Positions 24,388 to 36,577 of a stretch of 64,000 nucleotides of DNA are shown in pieces. The notes below the pieces were generated by a model, which ran no database searches, was not told where the DNA came from, and worked only from the letters and a program-made list of their open reading frames with translations. The position numbers were made by a program, and so were the translations under genes. How positions within the stretch are numbered: the first letter of the stretch is position 1; every line of letters begins with the position of its first letter. This DNA is from Euonymus europaeus (taxonomy: Eukaryota; Streptophyta; Magnoliopsida; Celastrales; Celastraceae), in assembly GCA_963580455.1 (NCBI GenBank), contig OY756975.1, positions 5,001-69,000 on the forward strand, written 5' to 3'.

Positions 24388-25266
24388 TTTTATTGTGCGG
24401 ATAAAGTATACCCTTCTCGGGTATTCCGTAAGTATGCTCTCCTCGGTGACGATATCGTCATTGCGGATCCACGTGTGGCTGATGTCTATCAAAGTGTGAT
24501 TAACGCACTTGGTGTCAAGATTTCTTTACCGAAGTCTTTGATATCGGACATTGGTGGCTGCGAATTCGCTAAGCGTTTTCGTATATGCGACCGTGATTTG
24601 TCGCCCTTTAGTGTGAAAATGCTTCGTGCGGCACGTCATGCTGTTGCATGGATGCCAGTGTGTAAGTCAGTAGGAGTCAGCTCTCTGCAAGTCTCTCTTA
24701 GACTTCGGGGGGCGGGCTCTAGAAGGTATTCTTCTCGCCCGGAGAACTTTTCTCCTTACTACTCAAGACATTGGTTTCGCCATGTCCTGGTAGCCTTCTC
24801 TCCTAGTGGTATAATACCCATGCCGTTTGAATTTTTGCTAGGATATCCGTAAGGTTTCTTAGCCTCCCCTTATCAAATGGGTATGATTCGCGGTATGTTA
24901 TTGGAATCGTGTCGTCCCGATTGGGATTTTGCTACCCGTCTGTGTAGCGATCTTCAGTCTAAGTTAGATGAAGACACGCTTCTCTTACTTGAGCAGTCTA
25001 TGGTTCGCCATTGGCTTGAAGCCATGCTTGAGTATGAAATGTGGTTCGTAAGAGCTTGTACGGATTAATCGATTACTGCGTCTGACTTGCTAGACCCTCC
25101 AGCTTTTGTCTTTCGTCCTGATCGGAAAGACCAACTGCATAAGTTCTTCAAGTACGGTTGGATGTTTAGGTCTTATGACCTTATAAGACAACGTGAGGCT
25201 CCACTACCCCTTATGGAGTTTGTAGTGCGTTCTAGTGTAGACGTGGTTCAGTGTGCTCTTGGATGA
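24388..25266 (+). pseudogene. Mitovirus RdRp relic, motif C to C-terminal part
   Basis: A single reading frame begins just after a T-run. It contains the RdRp motif C in ALLGDDIVIAD (near 24436-24468), then the conserved SLPKSLISDIGGCEFAKRF (motif D/E region) and RAARHAVAWMPV. The frame continues to TGA at 25264 with two in-frame stops, TAA at 24850 and TAA at 25066. After each stop the same frame stays RdRp-like. The level of decay (two nonsense codons, no frameshift in about 880 bp) is much lower than in the 5' part. It cannot yield a polymerase. Confidence 0.88.
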
Positions 25267-25336
25267 GACCGTGTGAGTGGTTTCATGCGGTAAAACAGTT
25301 CAAAGGTGGCCACAAGTGATCTCTCACTTTGGTCAG

Positions 25337-25640
25337 TCATATAAGACTCTTTGTTCAGCACGTGGTGAAATATTGGGGGATTCCAGAAACTATCGTGAGC
25401 GATAGGGATCCTCGCTTCATGGGGCGGTTTTGGACGGAAGTCTTCAAGCTCTTGGGGTCAGAGTTGCACTTCTCTACGAGCTTCCATCCACAGACAGACG
25501 GCCAGACCGAGCGCGTCAATGCCTTGCTGGAGGAGTACTTGAGGCACTTCGTCAGTGCCAACCAGAAGGATTGGGTCCGACTTCTGGATGTGGCACAGTT
25601 TTGCTATAACTTGCAAAGAAGTGAGGCGTATCATCTAAAG
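25337..25640 (+). pseudogene. Ty3/gypsy integrase core fragment
   Basis: An open frame reads LFVQHVVKYWGIPETIVSDR, then FWTEVFKLLGSELHFSTSFH and QTDGQTERVNALLEEYLRHF. These are the second and third catalytic residues of the DDE integrase: Asp in VSDRDP and Glu in QTER, with exactly 35 residues between them, as in the D-D(35)-E signature. The first Asp and the zinc-binding N-terminus are absent. It breaks off after NLQRSEA. It starts about 70 bp after the end of the mitovirus relic. Most likely of nuclear retrotransposon origin. Confidence 0.88.
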
Positions 25641-28600
25641 TAGGACTTTCATGCTAATTTGAATATGTAGTTGACAAGGCCTCTGTCTAAGCAGGAAAAT
25701 AAGGAGTTTCCCAGGGGTAGCGAGAGGCTTAAAACTATTCAATCTAAGCCATCTTTCTTTAGAAAAGAATCGACATCTTTCATTTTCCATCCACGAATGT
25801 TAATGCTTCGATATCAATTAATTTGGGGACATTGCCCAGTTCTTATAACACATCTATGATACCAACAAGAACAACTTCATCTGGGACAGAAGCTGGAATT
25901 GGATCGATGAGTACCCTTCTTTTGCCGATGCGACCTCGCCGGAGAGGGAGAATGAATTAGCAACCGATCCAAACCTTCTTTCCTCCCTTGTTGCCCTTTC
26001 TCAAGGGGATTCCCCCTCTATGTCTTCAGCTATAGAATAGAAAGAGGATCGGAGCCCATTTCCCCAGTTGACGAGGGAAAGTCCCACGGGAAGGAAGTCA
26101 GCAAGAGCAGCTTCAAGGTCTTCGGCAACGAGTTCAACTGCTGACCCAAGTGGAGATCAAAGAGCTGCATCTCAATCTACGCAATTTTCCGATCTGGATT
26201 TGAAGGCTTGAAGTAAAAGAAAGAAGCCCCTACCCCTACGATGACTCATCGAATTTCCTAGCCGGGGAGAAAGCTATCAGAAAGAAAGCCAATGAGCTAA
26301 TGATGACTAGCCTTTTAAGGCCGGGCCAAGGCAAGGAATGCGAGAACAAGGGAGGTCCCACTTTGACTGTATTCAAAAAGCAAGCTCAGATTCATCAGAT
26401 CAGTAACTAGCTGTCGGAGTAGAGGACTGTCCTAGCCGTCGGAGATGAAGAATGATACTAGGTGAATGGAATGGTCCGGGATAGAGGATCAATCAACAGT
26501 AATTTATTTTAACGCCTGAACTCTTCAAACCAACCAATCCAGGAAACCACTCTCTGATAGACGCCATTGGCATATCCGTCTTGTTCCGGAGGGATGGGGG
26601 AGTGAAAAAGAGAGGAAGAGTCTGGCCCAACCAATCACGATAGAAGAGGAATTCCCACTATAGAATCAAAGAGAAGCGATAGCCGCTCACTCGCTCAGAC
26701 AAGATGCTGCTAATCATCAAAGCCTGCATTTGGGTCTTCGCTTCTTGCCAAATTGTTGGGCTGTGTGACAATTCTTTGATGTCTTCTCCTTTGTCTCGAG
26801 ATCAGGGGCAGGGGAGAAAGCCTTAAGTTAGATAGGCAGAAAGAAGATCATGTTCTCGCTAAACCCCTCTCCTCCGGTCTGGGCTCAGAGATGGTATGGG
26901 ATCGGGTGATAGATCAAGAATCCAATGACAGGGGCTAGTGCTAGCTAGTAGGCATAGCCTGACCTCTTCTCGCTACTAAAGAGAGATCGTATAGATGAGC
27001 TAGTTTCTCTTTTCATTGGCGTGTTGTGCCTTTTCCTCAATGCCCTCGAAGACATCAGAGAAGGTGGGTGAGATCTAATGTCACGACTTCTTGAACGTCT
27101 GCCCTCCCTTCCCTTGCTGGAAGAAGCCGGCCTTCCAAGTCTCAGTCCCGTCGTTGATGCCTTTCCAAAGACCTTTCTTACTTAATAGGTTGAGGTTAGG
27201 GGACCTCCGATCTGATCCCTCTCAATCGGCTGTTCCATTCCGTTTGGCCCTTAGGTTGATATCCCATCTTCCGATCCCGAATAAGCTCTCTCCGATTCTA
27301 CATCTCACTCCCCGTCAAAGAGAGATTTCCTAGCCTTGAGGTTGAGCAGTTTCCCTGATGAAGAAGAAAAGAACTCGACTTTGCCAAAGACATATGAGGC
27401 AGATGAGTCTTCACCCGAAACGGATCTTCCCTTCCATGCCATGTCTCTTTCTCTTAGATACGATAACAGAAGATAGGGAGTTGGAAAAGCGGACCCACCA
27501 ACACAGGAATTTCAAGAGGTGCAGGAGCGTAAAGCCACTCGACTATCAGCTTAGAGCATGGAATGGGGGTTATCCTTTCTGAGGGGGAAAAGTCTTCACC
27601 TGAACCGACCTGTCCACTTTCCTTCCCTACGTCAACTGTCCTGTGGGAACGAGCGGGTGCAGAGCTCAGTGGGGGAGAAGCATTAGCGTCCCCAAGCCCA
27701 ACGGAAAAAACAGCGGATTCCTAGGCCGGGCAATCTGGAATTCATTCAACAGCAGCGACGGGTAAGATTGACCTACCCGAGGATGGGAATGAAAGAAGGG
27801 CAGCTTTATCAGACTCCTCAGAGGCCACCAGAGACTACGATATAGACCAGGATCTATCAGCCGCTTGTCCAACCCACCCCGGCCTAACTCAGATATTGAT
27901 TGGTTGCAGAGAGTCCGTGTGTGCCGCAGCAAATAGTGGAACGTGTGGAACCGCTCCCCTTCCGGCGTTCTGTCCTCGACCTTGAAAGCAACATCTTCAG
28001 TGAATGTTGTGACTATGTATATAAGATAAGAGAGAACTCGACCTCCTCCCCGGTTCAAAAATGGCTTTTTCTTGCCGCTTGCTCCTTCGTACTAGTGGCT
28101 TAGCTGCCTTAGTTTCCCTTCCTTACTTTATTCCTTTCCTTATTAGGATAGGAGTCTTTTTCTGTATGTCTTTAGTTTCTTTTTTCTTTCTTTAGCAGCT
28201 TCAGCCTTCGTCTTTCGGCTTTAGGACTAACTCAGTCTTCTTTAAAAAATAGGTATTCAGTGAGTGCCTCTTTCCGTCTTTAGTTTAGGTTCATTACGGC
28301 AGTTGTTAGTTTCGTCTCTTTATCAGTTAATTCGGTATCGTTTATTTATTAATTGCGTATATTATATTATATAGGGTTGTCCTTCCCCCAGGTGCGCCTA
28401 AAGTCTTATGTTCGATGATCCCTTTCCAAGCGGGTTAAACCATCAGGCTCGACTAAGAAATCAATGCCAGAGACTCCTCCGTCTAACCATCCCCGAAATC
28501 AAGGGAGGTGTTCTTGAAGACATGGCGGGCTCCAAGCTACACCCTTCTCTGCTACCAAAGAATAGATCTTCCAGAGAAGACCAAACAAAGCGAATGAGCT

Positions 28601-28860
28601 CACTCGATTCGCCTCTGATCCTCCATTCTTTCTTTTACTTTTAGCTCGGAGGGGAGCTCATAGGAAAGAGGGAGCAACTTAAACCACTCTTTCAACCCCG
28701 GGGGGAAATTCCGAAAAGACGGGATTCGGAAAGGCCTCACTCTATTTAGATTTATGCCTGGCTAGCCCGATCGGGATGATAAAGGTGGACTTGTCCTGAC
28801 TTTCATTAAGAAGAGGAACTCTCACTAGAAAGAGTAAGGTCCCATTATGCGCAATAACAG
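25641..28860. other. Spacer, no gene recognised
   Basis: No identifiable gene. A frame from 25905 (DEYPSFADATSPERENELAT ...) stays open through 26213 except for one TAG at 26038. It is Ser/Ala/Asp-rich and might be a relic or chance. The minus strand of 27666-28058 has a 130-codon frame without known motifs. 28080-28380 is strongly T-rich. Confidence 0.5.
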
Positions 28861-29353
28861 TATTGGTTGAGAAGACGCTGCTCTTTCCTGTAGGAAAAAG
28901 AGCAACCTATAAACTATGCTATGGTGTACTCACTTTAGGATAAATAGCAACCTATTACCTATTAGAGTACCAGCCCATTTTTTTACAAAAAAGTTGTTGA
29001 ATAAGAAAGATAGGGTGCTCGGACTTATATGGCTATTGCACTCGCAGAGAGAGAGCCAGTATTGGACCCATACAAATACGGCATCCTTACCTTAGTGCAA
29101 GTGCAACAAATTGATTCTGCTTGGGCAAGACAAGCAGTAAGACAATGGGGATAGAGAGGTTGACTCAATATCGGGATAGACAGAGGTGGCTTGATGGCTT
29201 TACCCCTTTCTAGAAGGATGAAAAAGCCCTTCTATTACAAAAGCATTTATGTACTCAGATAGGTGGCTAAAAAGATTGGTTGAGAATAGGAAATAGCAAC
29301 CTATCTTTGTAACAACCTCTTATTATCAAATCGGTTGCTACAAAGATAGGTTG
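28861..29353. repeat. Cluster of hairpins built from a short repeated motif
   Basis: The words TTGGTTGAGAA (28864, 29277) and AGCAACCTAT (28901, 28948, 29295) recur in this half-kilobase together with complementary forms. Two copies form hairpins. One is around 28880-28903 (GCTCTTTCC ... GGAAAAAGAGC). A much stronger one at 29297-29353 is listed separately. There is no coding content. An origin by repeated copying of a stem-loop element is possible. Confidence 0.6.
29297..29353. repeat. Strong stem-loop (15-bp perfect stem plus 5 bp)
   Basis: CAACCTATCTTTGTA (29297-29311) pairs perfectly with TACAAAGATAGGTTG (29339-29353). Inside it, CAACC (29313-29317) pairs with GGTTG (29333-29337) after one unpaired base on each side, leaving a loop of about 15 nt. 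Such stems act in plant mitochondria as transcript 3'-end stabilisers or recombination hot spots, but no gene ends nearby. Confidence 0.8.
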
Positions 29354-29778
29354 TGGAAAGGACTGGGCTTCAGTGCCTATGTACCCATTTCGTAGGAAAG
29401 AAAATCGGAGTTAGCAGGGACTTTGACTTGCCTTTAGGCCCGCCCACTATCAACTATTATTCTCTTACGGAAAAGAAGAAGTTGTGGACATAGTCAACCT
29501 GCTACTAGGAGCGACGCCCTTAGCCCATTACTGACTTTAGCCTCATCCCAGGGCGAGGGTTGACGAATTCCTTATCAAGCTAGAAGCAAACTGAAAGTAT
29601 ACCTATTATTCCCGTAAACAAAGGAGCTCCTGCGGGGGGAATTCCTCACATAGAGGAACGGGAAAGCTAGACCCCGAAGGAAGCAATCAATCGTACAGGT
29701 GCGGGAATAAGCCCATACCAACTGTTGTGCCTGTCTGTTTAAGGGAATAGGTAGAGAGGTCAGGTTTTTGGCTCGCTC

Positions 29779-30450
29779 TTGTACAGTTTCTTCACTTTTT
29801 TTTCTTTCCGCTCAGCTCTTCGTGAGCGTGGTTTTGTTGGTAGCCGTGCTGACTCATCCCTGTTCATTCACAGTAGTGCAGCTGGGTGCATCTTTCTTCT
29901 TTTCTTCTCTACGTTGATTACATTTTTTTTACCGGAAGCAAGACACGTGGTATTGACATGCTTATATCCTCCCTCCCTGGCTTCTCAGTTTGACATGAAA
30001 GACCTTGGCCCCCTACACTTCTTCCTAGGTATGGAAGTTTCTCGTTCCTCTAATGAACTTGTGCTTACTCAAACAAAGTATGCTCTTGAGCTACTACATC
30101 GCAAAAATATGCTTGCTGCTAAGCCCCTCTCCACACCAGCTCCTTTTGGCTTCAAATTATCTCAATATGCTGGCAACAGTCGTTGTTACGTGATCTTGGT
30201 GTCTTTCTCAAAGCTCCGCCAACATTATTCTGCGACAACATCAGTGCCACTTACATGGTTGCCAATCCCATCTTCCATGCTCGTACGAAACATATAGAAG
30301 TTTATTATCGCTTCGTTCGAGAACGTGCTGCACGCGGCTCTTCGTGTCCTCTTTTGCTCCAGTGATAATCTAGCAGATGTTCTCACTAAAGGCCTGCCTT
30401 CCGGTTGCGTGACAAAGTCAACGTGTGTTCATCCACGTTGACTTTGAGGG
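29779..30450 (+). pseudogene. Ty1/copia RT and RNase H relic
   Basis: From about 29806 it reads ALRERGFVGSRADSSLFIHS. The catalytic box follows in another frame at 29910-29921 as YVDY instead of YVDD, so the second catalytic Asp is lost. The frame then returns to LASQFDMKDLGPLHFFLGME, LTQTKYALELLHRKNM and [14 protein letters not shown]. After a large deletion it continues with the RNase H end ([16 protein letters not shown], then HARTKHIEV) and [16 protein letters not shown]. Frame changes and deletions make it inactive. The order is typical of copia pol, and the source is most likely nuclear DNA. Confidence 0.88.
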
Positions 30451-30640
30451 AGGGTTCTAGTTTTTCATCTTTTTTTGTATGGTATATATTTGATTTCCTT
30501 TATTATTATTGTAGACACATGCAATACTTGTACATGACAAACACTTTTAAATCACCCATACAAGAATATATAAAGACTCTCATGCAACCGGGTATCGCAT
30601 CATTCTCTCAAACATTCACACAGAGAGCCCTTGAGGTAGT
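30445..30640 (+). repeat. Polypurine tract and LTR-like end of the copia relic
   Basis: TGAGGGAGGG (30445-30454) directly follows the copia pol end, at the position of a polypurine tract. The next about 190 bp (starting TTCTAGTTTTTCATC) contain TATATAAAG at about 30568 and end near an ACACAG at about 30620. This is the expected layout of a 3' LTR. No second copy is visible in the window, so the boundaries are provisional. Confidence 0.45.
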
Positions 30641-31498
30641 ATCAGATCTGATGGCCAGTTCAAACTTCTGGTAGCATAGGTCTATGAAACATAGCTTAAA
30701 TGGCCTTTTTTTCTTTCTTTATGCCATCTTCCTTTAGCCAGAGCTAAATTCCTGAGCTAAGGAGGAGGCGCCAAGGTCTTTCCTTTAAGATAAGACGGGA
30801 GCCTAGCATAGTACAGCAAGCCAGCCGGCCTCGAATAGTGAAACAAGGAAGGCAGCCTATTAGATTCAAGCGAGGAATCCTTACCGCCCTATTTGACTAA
30901 GGGGGGGCTCCTTTCAATGTTGTAAGGGAGTAGCGTATCATATAGGGGACATCTTTAGTCTATCCCAAAATAGACTAGCCAATTGTTAGAGCAAGCATTC
31001 GGTAGGCGCTTTATGCTATCATAGGCGGGTGCAATCAGTTAAACGATTTATTTGTTAAATATATCCCCCTCTCCTCTAGCCTTGATGCGCGAGGGGCTCT
31101 CGGAAAGAAGGGGCAAAGCAAAAGCAAGAGGAGGTTGTATATACTATACCTGGAATCAGTCTCTCTCGTAGGGCATTTCTCTGTAGTAACAAGCCCGTGA
31201 AAGCTATATCTTCTAGGCTGACTTACGATAATGAAGATGCTTAAAAAGCCTTTCTTTTAAGGTTACGGACTGAATTCCACTTTAGAAAAGAGGAATCCTT
31301 GAGAAGTTAAGAGGAAAGAAAGGAGGAGTGGCGCATAGGGGCATTAGAGAAGGCGCAATCACTATCTGAAAATAGAATTGAAAATCATCATTCATTTAAG
31401 TGGCTATCTTTGCCAGTTCCTGAGTTCATGAGTTCATGAGTGATAGGGCTTTCGGTAAGCGAACATGACTCTATTAAGCAAATCAGTCCTTCCCGGTC
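30641..31498. other. Spacer, no gene recognised
   Basis: Nothing identifiable except a micro-repeat GAGTTCATGAGTTCATGAG at about 31422-31440 (8-bp unit). Confidence 0.5.
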
Positions 31499-32105
31499 TC
31501 AACTCTTGCAAAGGGTACGAATTTCCGTCTGTAAATAAAAATGTAACCCTTCCCTTCCCGGTGCCGCTATTCTGTCATCGGTAATTGATCTCTTGCTGCT
31601 TGGTTTAATCAGTCTCTTCTCTTGCCTTTGAGCTCGGGCATGCCCTTTTCTCTCTTCTTTCTTCTGTAACGTTCGGTCAACTGTCCTTTCCTCTGGAATC
31701 TTTCCATTCCTGTAAAAAGTCTCGTTAATAAGGCTCAATAAGCCAATCCGGGCTAATATGTCAAAGCGGGCATCTGTACAACTGCTCGTATTCTCTTTCT
31801 TCTTCCTTAAACGGGCATCCTCCTTTCTATCATAGTGATAGATTTCTTCTCTCAAAACCGAGACTTCTTACTTCAAGTGTACAGCCGCCTACGGACATAC
31901 GCATTAACTGAAGCCCTCCTTTCATTATCTTAAAATGAAAAAAAAAAACAAAGAGGAAGAGGATTTTTACATAACAAATAGGGCTCCAGTTAGAACTTCT
32001 TCGATATGGAATATCTCCTCTATCATCAGCTCCAACAGGCATAGAGGCTTTACACTTCCTATGATCTATAGCCCATGCGTGAACCTTCGATACGAGGCTT
32101 ATCAC
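31499..32105 (-). CDS. Two overlapping unidentified minus-strand frames
   Basis: A 91-codon frame (32105 to 31830) and a 118-codon frame (31855 to 31499) overlap by 26 bp in different phases. The first includes HAWAIDHRKCKASMPVGADD. The second is charged and includes REEIYHYDRKEDARLRKKKE and RFDILARIGLLSLINETFY. Reading on from one to the other would need a single frame change near 31850, so they could be one broken gene. I recognise no family, and either could be a chance frame. No transcription signal is visible. Confidence 0.25.
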
Positions 32106-35100
32106 GATTCCCGAACGGGATGATTCTTGGCAAGATGTTCTATTTACTTTACTTTGCTTCTCTTATGGAAAGTCCCTGGGATCAAGATCCATAAAGACAA
32201 GACTACCCGCCGCGAATCCTGGAGTGATATCCTAGATCTCCTTAATCCACTTCCGGAAATAGAAAGGACAGGTAGGATACCTAAGGAATCAACAAAATAC
32301 GTTTAGGTAAGCTATCTCCAAGCCCTACACTCAGGAGTGAGCGTTTTTGTATGAATAGAGCAAGGTCTTGGTCTCAAGGTTCACCTACAATATTTTATTT
32401 TCATTATGAATAGGATTTCGCTACGAACAGCGGGAAGCAAGCTCGTTAATCTATATGTCAGTATAGGATCAGGTACACGGAGGTACAAAGGAAGGTGATC
32501 TCTCTCTCATTTAAATAGCAATCAAGACGATAAGGACAGGATGCGCTCTACCAGGGAATTTCTCGTTTACTTGACTCTATTAAGCTTTACTTTACCCATT
32601 CCTACTATCTAGAATATACCATCCGATGTGGATTTCTCCGCTCTGGACTCTACTAGATATCTTCAGCAGAACCTTAGGGAACGGAACGCACGTAGCTTGC
32701 CTTTTCTTTCAAAGCGTACCGCCTAAACGAATTTAAAATCTTTTTCTTCTTCTCATTCTCAAGCCGAGCTTCGCCCTTCATCTTCAGTTCGGTAAGAATG
32801 GCTTAAAGCTACGGCTTTTGCTGTCGCTCTGTCGGTGGACCCGTGTATCACTCGCTTCTATTTGATCTTCTCCTTCATTCCAAAGGTGGACTAAGCTACT
32901 AGCCACGATTCGGGAATAACATGGGGCTATAAGGGGCGTTCTATTGTATTGATGGCTTCGCCTTTAGTTTTTAATTTTATATTTTCATTCCTCTCCATTT
33001 TAATTTTAGGGCTCTCTGAGAACCTCGTCTTCTAGTTATAGTTCCTGTGTGGTTGGCATAAATGCTTGCCCCACCTGCGGATTTGATCGAATTCCTTCCG
33101 ACTTTCTCACTTCAGGCAGTTATCCGTAACTAGAGCTCTACTGAAGAGGATGGAGAATTTTAAAGAACAATGTCCGTTCTTCCGGCCGCGAATCCTCATT
33201 TGGGTTTTATCCATTTAGGGTTTCCAGGTCCGTCTTTGATGAACAAGAAGGTAATACCTTGTTACAAGACCAGAGACGGGACTAAATGTCTAACTAGATA
33301 GACCAGGCAATCCTATCATCCCCGTTGCTCTACGGATCCTACCGAAACCGCTATATAAATGTACAGGGAAAAAATTTAACTCCTAGCTGCCCTTCTCTTT
33401 GTTCTCGTCCCGAGCCATCATCTACGAACATAGATTCCCGACCGCGCTATACCACGTTGCTGATAACTTTACCATATGTGTGCCCGTTCCCGGTTGTTTT
33501 TCCATAACCAATTATATATATTATATGATTATTGAGCGCTTTAACTCCCTTGCCCAGAGCACGATCAGTGGCTGGAAACACACTCCTACCTATTTATATT
33601 AATAATAATGGAAGACCAAAGGCGGGCCGAGACAAAAAACGAATACGCATTCGGTACCCAAAAAGAATTCTTTCTCCGACGAAAGAACAGAAGAAGACCA
33701 AAACAAAAGCGCGAACAATCACTAGAATTTCGTAGGTTGGAAAGAGCGCATGTATTCGCCTGCATCCCTTATCCCGCGGCATAAGGAAGCGTCTCCTACC
33801 GGATTAGGTTTAGTTTCGAGAGATGGGCTATCTACGACCAAAGGGTAATGAAAATCCCGGTTTGCGATGATTTCAATGATAAGGTGTCAGTCGGGAGCTG
33901 CATGCAAAGCGTTGACTCTGATACTGATTCATTTCCCTGAAAATAGGTCACGAGCTCTTTCATTCCAGTAAAGGGAGGACGGAAAAAAACTACAATTCAA
34001 GAGATCCGGCCATAGAGGACACAACGTCGTGACAAGACAAACCGCCCCCAGATTCGCTCTTTCGCCTCTAGCTTTCAATAAATCTCGTTCCATCATCCAC
34101 TTGAGTCATTGACTAGAACTACATCTTCGTTCACAAGAACTATAGCTAGGTGGTGCTTTCACCGCCAATACACAATCTTTCCTGACCTGATCCAAAGGGG
34201 CCTTTCTTCCATATTCTAAGCTTATCGTAGCATCGGGGAATGTCTCAGGGTATGCTATTTTGTTTCTTTGTATCGGTTGACCCGTCAGTCTGTCTCTCGT
34301 TAGAAAGCCGTCTCTTCCAAGTCAAGTATCGACATCAGCCCATATCTTCCATAATCTCTTCATAGCCGGTATGACTAGTCAGGCATACTATTGAAAGAGA
34401 CTCCGACCCGTCCTCTGTTAATCGAGGATGCTACCGAGATCCTTTTCTATGTAGGACTTCTATGCTAGAGATTCTCAATGACTCTGCGAGCCGCTTTTTC
34501 ACGATTTACAAGTTGAAGATACTTATATCGACGCAAGCTTGAACGCATTACTCTACTACCTCACTGACTTCTGATCATTAGGAGGGCCATGGCTCCACTT
34601 GTAAACTACCTATTAACTTATTCCTTTGGTTGTATTATAGACCCCCAGGTTATCTTAACCACTTGTTGATCCACTGCTCTTCTAGGCGCAGGTACGCCGC
34701 TGCATTATCCAAAGCTTCCCCGTTGGACTTAACGTCCCTTCTTACTAGTCTTAATAACTCTCTTTCTGAATTCTCCCATTGCTCTAGCCGCTAGGCGTTG
34801 CATTGATTGTTCAATTAACCCGGTGTATCAACTGACCACTAGCCGCACACTCTTGCTTAAGGTACTCCCGTGCTCCTTTCTCCGTTTCAAGCTTGATTGG
34901 ACTGCTGATTATTATCATACTATACAATTCTATTTCAAATGGTTTATACATCACTTAACTTAAAAATAAAAGAAAGCTGGTAATAATAATCCCTTAAACT
35001 CGAGTAAGGGAGAGTCCCAATCATTGCCGATAACAAGCACCTTTTAAAATACATTTCTTTCCTGAACGAAGTTCGGAGGTTTCTAGCCTAACTGGAACAC

Positions 35101-36522
35101 TTCCTGTCCGAAAGAAAGGTAGTCTAGCAATGAATTAGCGTAGAAGAGAGAGTTTTGATAGATCTGTGCTTTAGATGCTATATGGATCAGTTCGGTATCG
35201 ACCTGTAAAAGAGAGATACATGCGCTTGGTCGAGACTCGTTCTTTAGAAACGAGAACATTTAGTCAGGGGGCTGGGAGCCTCCAGTGGTCTACTCAAAGA
35301 TTGAGGTGGGTCAGATCCATTCGCTTGAGCGGGACTGTTTCTTAGGGCTTGAAAGCAGCAGGAAGTAAAGCTGCACGCAATCCATAGAAAGCAATCTACA
35401 ATCTACATAAAACCCTTCTCTTCATACGCAATTGATAAACCTTCCTTCTCTTCCATTTCATAAACAAGTGATCCCTCCATAGAAGTTCTTGGAATGACTC
35501 TGTCTCACACTCGTGAGAAAAGAAGTTGATTGACTCGCGTACTACGCTTTGCTTGACTAAGAGATTGAAACCCGTAGCGGTGCCATCCTTATAAGATAGA
35601 TGAAGGCGCTCCACCTTCTTTAAGGAAGAACGTCAAGTAAATAGCTCACGGAGGATAAACTGATAAGCCAAGAGATCCAATATCGATGATCAGGCCACCT
35701 TGCTTACAAAGAAATTTATCACAATTGTTGTACGATAAAAAAGGGAATTCAATGATCAGAAAATAGGCAAAAATCACGATCAGGCGAAGGAAGCGAAGCC
35801 GTATGAGTGCCTCCATCCGCTTGAAAGCTGCAGGAAGGCGGTCCTAACCACAATAGGTCAGTACGAACAACCAAAGATCATAAAAAAAAAAAAAGTAGGA
35901 AACCTCATGTCAGGGCCACGCTTCAAATGAAATGTTGTAAGCCGTTCTCGATCTATTCTATCAGCTAAGACTGATCGAAGGCCTTACCGTCCGTCGGACC
36001 CGACGATACAGGTCACCGGCACCTCTAGTTAAGCTGTCTCAATGCGTTTTGGCTCATCTAAAGTCGAATGTCATACCCGTATAATTCTGCTCCTAATAAG
36101 CTCGGAAAGAGAGAAGAAAGATAGAAGCAGACCTTCATTTGGATTTGGGCAAATCCTATTTCAGTAAGACAAGGGTGCTCCCCTTCCGTCAGTCTGATCT
36201 ACTTATCAGGATGGATCCATATGCAATTTCCTTTGCATAAGTGGTAGGCTCTTTGCCCACATAAGGAGTTTGGGTCGGCATTCCATAACCGAACGAATGT
36301 CATGTCCCGAGGCCTCCGCCGAGTTCCTTCTAATCTTGGGAAAAGAGAGTTCGGGTAGCCTTTGTGCTCCTCGCCCGCCCCTACCTCTCGGCAACCTTTT
36401 ACTTCCTAATTCCTCTACTCTAAACTTTCAAGACCACCTATCTACAAAGAATACCGACATCAAGGATCAAGGCCGAAAGAAGAAAGATGAAGGACCGTGC
36501 GACAGCCCCTGCTAAAAGATGA
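32106..36522. other. Spacer, no gene recognised
   Basis: About 4.4 kb with only short frames (up to about 80 codons). An AT-rich stretch lies at 33505-33535, and a poly-A run at 35881-35893. Nothing resembles a mitochondrial gene, plastid insert or transposon. Confidence 0.55.
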
Positions 36523-36577
36523 CCTTTCGCAATTGATAGAATGAGGACAAATGCCTTTCGCAATTGATAGAATGAGG
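36523..36577. repeat. 31-bp-period tandem duplication
   Basis: A 24-nt block beginning CCTTTCGCAATTGATAGAAT occurs identically at 36523-36546 and 36554-36577, separated by 7 nt. Confidence 0.9.
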
